Origin: Lustribacter sp049512335
GTDB taxonomy: Bacteria; Vulcanimicrobiota; Vulcanimicrobiia; Vulcanimicrobiales; Vulcanimicrobiaceae
Assembly: GCA_049512335.1 (NCBI GenBank)
Contig: JBEKXE010000181.1
Span: 1-8,411 of the forward strand
DNA length: 8,411 nucleotides
Direction: 5' to 3'
Part shown: piece by piece, positions 6,326 to 8,411 of the stretch
Numbering within the stretch: the stretch's first letter is position 1
Layout of the letters: every line of letters starts with the position of its first letter
Translations under genes and position numbers: made by a program
Notes under the pieces: model-generated
Database searches by the model: none
Told to the model about the DNA's origin: nothing
The model's input: the letters and a program-made list of their open reading frames with translations, nothing else

Positions 6326-7500
6326 AGCTCCACGCCGCCGCAGCCTCCGCACTTCTGGCCCTCTCGCTCACCCTCACCGCCGCGCCGCGCACGGCGCCGG
6401 CAGCCGACGCGTATGAAATCGACGCGCTCCTGCCGCAGAGCGGGAACGGCGCTTTCCTCGGGACGGCGCAGATGGTCGCGTTGAAGATCCTCGAGGACCT
6501 GATCAACAAGCGCGGCGGCGTCGCCGGCCGGCCGCTGAAGTTCGTCTATCTCGACGACCAGTCGAGCCCGCAAACCGCCGTGCAGCTGACCGACGGCATC
6601 CTCGTCAAAAAACCGGCGGTGATGCTCGGTTCGACGCTGACCGCGATCTGCAGCGCCGAAGCGCCGCTGGCCAAAGACGGGCCGGTGATCTACTGCTTCT
6701 CACCGGGCGTGCATCCCCCGGCAGGCAGCTACATGTTCACGGCCGGCACCTCGACGACCGACATGATCGACGCGTCGATACGCTATTTCCGCGCGCGCGG
6801 CTGGACGAAGCTGGCCGTGCTCGCCACGACCGACGCCACCGGTCAGGATCTCGACAACAACGTCGCGCAGATGCTCGCGCTGCCCGAGAACAAATCGGTC
6901 TCGGTCGTCGCGCACGAGCACTTCAACGCGACCGACGTCAGCGTCGCGGCGCAGATCGCGCGCATCAAGAGCTCCGGCGCGCAGGCGCTGATCGCCTGGA
7001 CGGTCGGTGGCGCGCTGGCCACGATCTTCAACGGCCTGCAGAGCGCCGGCGTCGACCTGCCGGTGCTTGCGACGCCCGGCAACATGACGTACGCGCAGAT
7101 GAAACAGTACGCCGGCTTCTTGCCCAAGGAGCTGTACTTCCCGGGCTCGGCTTCGTTCGCGCCGGAACAGTTGCCGAACGGCCCCGAGAAGCGCGCGGTG
7201 AACGCCTACCTCGATGCGTTCAAGGCGATCGGCGTGCGGCCAGATCAAGGCCACCTGTTCGTGTGGGACCCGGTGCTGATGCTGGTCGACGCGCTCAACA
7301 AGCTCGGCCCCAACGCCACGCCCGATCAGGTACGCAGCTTCATCAACGATTACCACGGCACCGGCGTGTTCGGCCGCTACGACTTCCACGCCGAACCGCA
7401 GCGCGGCATCGGCGTCGACAGCGTGATCATGGTGCGCTGGAATCCCGACAAAGACACCTGGGTCGGCGTCAGCAAAGCCGGCGGGGAGCCGCTCCGCTGA
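6322..7500 (+). CDS. Branched-chain amino acid/aromatic-type ABC transporter substrate-binding protein (LivK-like, Peripla_BP_6)
   Basis: This 392-residue protein is a periplasmic type I binding protein of the LivK/HAAT group, which binds amino acids, amides, urea or aromatic acids. The signal peptide covers about residues 1-28 (MKLH, an Ala/Leu-rich core, then APAADA) and has no lipobox. Family landmarks are 'LLPQSGNGAFLGTAQMVALKILEDLINKRGGVAGRPLKFVYLDDQSSPQTAV' near 36-87, 'VMLGSTLTAICSAEAPLAKDGPVIYCFSP' at 100-128 (loop contacting the ligand alpha group), 'WTKLAVLATTDATGQDLDNNV' near 161-181 and 'FGRYDF' at 350-355. Its ATG overlaps the Rieske TGA (ATGA), so the receptor is probably made together with the oxygenase and binds the same substrate or a precursor. 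No Liv-type permeases or ATPases are next to it in the window, so it must use partners encoded elsewhere. It is followed by a 4-base overlap with the MarR gene. Confidence 0.9.
   Translation: MKLHAAAASALLALSLTLTAAPRTAPAADAYEIDALLPQSGNGAFLGTAQMVALKILEDLINKRGGVAGRPLKFVYLDDQSSPQTAVQLTDGILVKKPAVMLGSTLTAICSAEAPLAKDGPVIYCFSPGVHPPAGSYMFTAGTSTTDMIDASIRYFRARGWTKLAVLATTDATGQDLDNNVAQMLALPENKSVSVVAHEHFNATDVSVAAQIARIKSSGAQALIAWTVGGALATIFNGLQSAGVDLPVLATPGNMTYAQMKQYAGFLPKELYFPGSASFAPEQLPNGPEKRAVNAYLDAFKAIGVRPDQGHLFVWDPVLMLVDALNKLGPNATPDQVRSFINDYHGTGVFGRYDFHAEPQRGIGVDSVIMVRWNPDKDTWVGVSKAGGEPLR
7483..7488 (+). promoter_or_regulatory. Ribosome-binding site supporting a CTG start for the MarR gene
   Basis: GGGGAG lies near the end of the LivK-like gene, 8 bases before an in-frame CTG at 7497 that overlaps the TGA stop (CTGA). 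The spacing is ideal. The nearest ATG and GTG in this frame (7563 and 7542) have no good site before them and would truncate the first helix of the MarR fold. Confidence 0.45.
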
Positions 7501-7988
7501 ACGCCGACGGCCTGCACATCGAGAGCTACATCCCGTATCTGGTGAACCGGGCGGCGACGGCCATGCTCAACTACTCCGCGCTCGAGTTCGAGCAACTCGG
7601 CCTGACCGTGCCGCAATGGCGCATCTTGCTGACGCTTTGGCAGCACCGGGAATGCCGTTTCCGCGAGTTGGCCGAGCTCACCAGCATCGAACCGCCGACG
7701 CTCTCGCGGCTGCTGGCCGCGATGACCAAGGCGCGCCTGCTGAAACGCCGGCGCAGCGCCGAGGATTCACGCAGCATCAACCTCTCGCTGACCGCCGCCG
7801 GTGCGGCGCTGTTCGAGCGTAGCATGCCGTTCGCCGACAACTGCAACCGGATCTATCTCGACGGGCTCTCGGCGAGCGACTTGGCCGTACTGCGCCGCGG
7901 CCTCGCGACGATCTACGCCAACGTGCAGCGCGTCCGGGCCGAAAGCGCTCCGCGCCGAATTGCGAAGCGCCGCGGTACTGCTGCCTAG
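7497..7988 (+). CDS. MarR-family winged-helix transcriptional regulator
   Basis: With the CTG start the protein has 163 residues, normal for MarR proteins. Helix 1 spans about 8-33 ('IESYIPYLVNRAATAMLNYS'). It is followed by 'LTVPQWRILLTLW' (36-48), the helix-turn-helix 'FRELAELTSIEPPTLSRLLAAMTKARLL' (about 55-82), the wing 'KRRRSAEDSRSINLSLTAAG' (83-102) with the conserved D-x-R (Asp90, Arg92), and a C-terminal dimerisation helix (about 125-147). A basic tail 'RRIAKRRG' follows. No ATG or GTG occurs between the LivK-like stop and 7542, and starting at GTG 7542 or ATG 7563 would cut helix 1, so CTG 7497 is preferred; the exact start remains uncertain. As the last gene of the Rieske operon, it probably senses the substrate or a ring intermediate and controls the divergent promoter region, plausibly through the 4975-4998 palindrome. 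Confidence 0.87.
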   Translation: MNADGLHIESYIPYLVNRAATAMLNYSALEFEQLGLTVPQWRILLTLWQHRECRFRELAELTSIEPPTLSRLLAAMTKARLLKRRRSAEDSRSINLSLTAAGAALFERSMPFADNCNRIYLDGLSASDLAVLRRGLATIYANVQRVRAESAPRRIAKRRGTAA

Positions 7989-8411
7989 CTGAAGATCTTC
8001 GAGCGCAAGTCGACGTTGGAGCTCAATAGACCCGTTTGACGCATCAGCGCCGTCAAACGCGGTAGCGTGACGGGATTGATGTCGGCCGGAACGGGGACCG
8101 GCTTCATGCGCCGCACGAGGTCGGGGTTGAGGCCCGTGAACCCGGCGACGAGGTCGACGAACGGCTGTTTTCCTTGATTGGCGTTCACCCAGGCCGCGCC
8201 GCGTTTGTACGCGCGCACGAAGGCCCGCACGTCGTTCGGACGCGTCTGCGTCAGTTCGGGCGTGACCGTGAAGAACGCCACCGGACCGCCCGGAAAGACT
8301 TTGCTCATCGGCCAATCGAGCAATTCGATCGCCGGGTCGTCGAGCGCGACGGTCATGTAGGGATCGATGATCAGCGCGGCGTCGACGCGTTTCTGTTTGA
8401 TCGCATCGACC
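7985..8411 (-). CDS. NitT/TauT-family (NMT1-like) ABC transporter substrate-binding protein, C-terminal part
   Basis: The gene enters from the right edge, so the N-terminus and signal peptide are outside the window. About 141 C-terminal residues are visible, including 'KQKRVDAALIIDPYMTVAL', then 'FPGGPVAFFTVTPELTQTRPNDVRAFVRAYKRGAAWVNAN', and ending '...LRSKIFS'. This is the second-lobe pattern of SsuA/TauA/NMT1-like receptors: 'the gene product binds a place where the next domain sees A-[IL]-x-P-Y', then an A-x-x-Y helix of the second domain. It lines up with the protein at 3464-4399: 'AIKQKRVDAALIIDPYMTVAL' against 'ALEAGRIGAGTLSEPYITQAL', and both end in an '[IL]F' tail. The ATG at 8356 is internal, because the frame stays open to the edge. 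Its TAG stop shares the CTAG at 7985-7988 with the convergent MarR gene. The rest of the transporter is not visible. Confidence 0.85.
   Translation of the reverse strand, partial: VDAIKQKRVDAALIIDPYMTVALDDPAIELLDWPMSKVFPGGPVAFFTVTPELTQTRPNDVRAFVRAYKRGAAWVNANQGKQPFVDLVAGFTGLNPDLVRRMKPVPVPADINPVTLPRLTALMRQTGLLSSNVDLRSKIFS

Noticed and set aside
4997..6352. Open frame of 451 codons on the minus strand opposite the Rieske gene
   Set aside because: It is an antisense shadow: no conserved motif, and it conflicts with a confidently identified gene.
7991..8000. Perfect 10-base palindrome GAAGATCTTC near the convergent stops
   Set aside because: It is within the codons for the end of the right-hand binding protein, has no loop or T-tract, and is short enough to be chance.
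8354..8356. ATG as the start of the right-edge binding protein
   Set aside because: The frame continues upstream to the window edge with family-like sequence (KQKRVDAALIIDPY), so this Met is internal.

Overview
This is a GC-rich, tightly packed bacterial window. It looks like part of a catabolic and uptake locus for a small organic molecule, perhaps aromatic or N/O-methylated. No tRNA, rRNA, CRISPR array, insertion sequence or phage gene was seen. The visible signal peptides (two NitT/TauT-type binding proteins and one LivK-type) have no lipobox cysteine, so the binding proteins appear to be free periplasmic proteins. That points to a diderm (Gram-negative-type) organism. The phylum cannot be fixed from the sequence; a soil lineage such as Eremiobacterota or a GC-rich proteobacterium would fit, with low confidence.

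Left block, minus strand, in transcription order: a carboxymuconolactone-decarboxylase (CMD/AhpD-like) protein (4926-4396); a NitT/TauT-type substrate-binding protein (4399-3464); a 106-base gap; two consecutive proteins of the M24 'pita-bread' fold (3357-2218 and 2212-1064); a second NitT/TauT-type binding protein with a twin-arginine-like signal (1067-78); and the first 23 codons of what looks like the matching ABC ATPase (69 to the left edge). Gene junctions are 4-base overlaps or gaps of 5-8 bases, except for the 106-base gap, so this is one or two operons.

Right block, plus strand: a Rieske non-heme iron oxygenase alpha subunit (5006-6325); a LivK-type (Peripla_BP_6) binding protein (6322-7500); and a MarR-family regulator (about 7497-7988) whose best-supported start is a CTG. 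All three are joined by 4-base overlaps. A fourth binding protein, of the same type as the 3464-4399 protein, converges from the right edge (8411-7985). Its stop and the MarR stop share one CTAG.

The two blocks diverge from a 79-base intergenic region that holds a 24-base near-perfect inverted repeat just upstream of the Rieske start. This is the best operator candidate in the window, and the MarR protein is an obvious candidate ligand. The reading offered here is a regulated module: several high-affinity periplasmic receptors capture one or more substrates, the Rieske oxygenase hydroxylates or demethylates, and the CMD-like protein and the M24-fold pair act on products. The most unusual feature is the M24 pair. 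By hand alignment, the first has substitutions at four of the five metal-ligand positions and the second at all five, so neither is likely to be an ordinary Xaa-Pro metallopeptidase.
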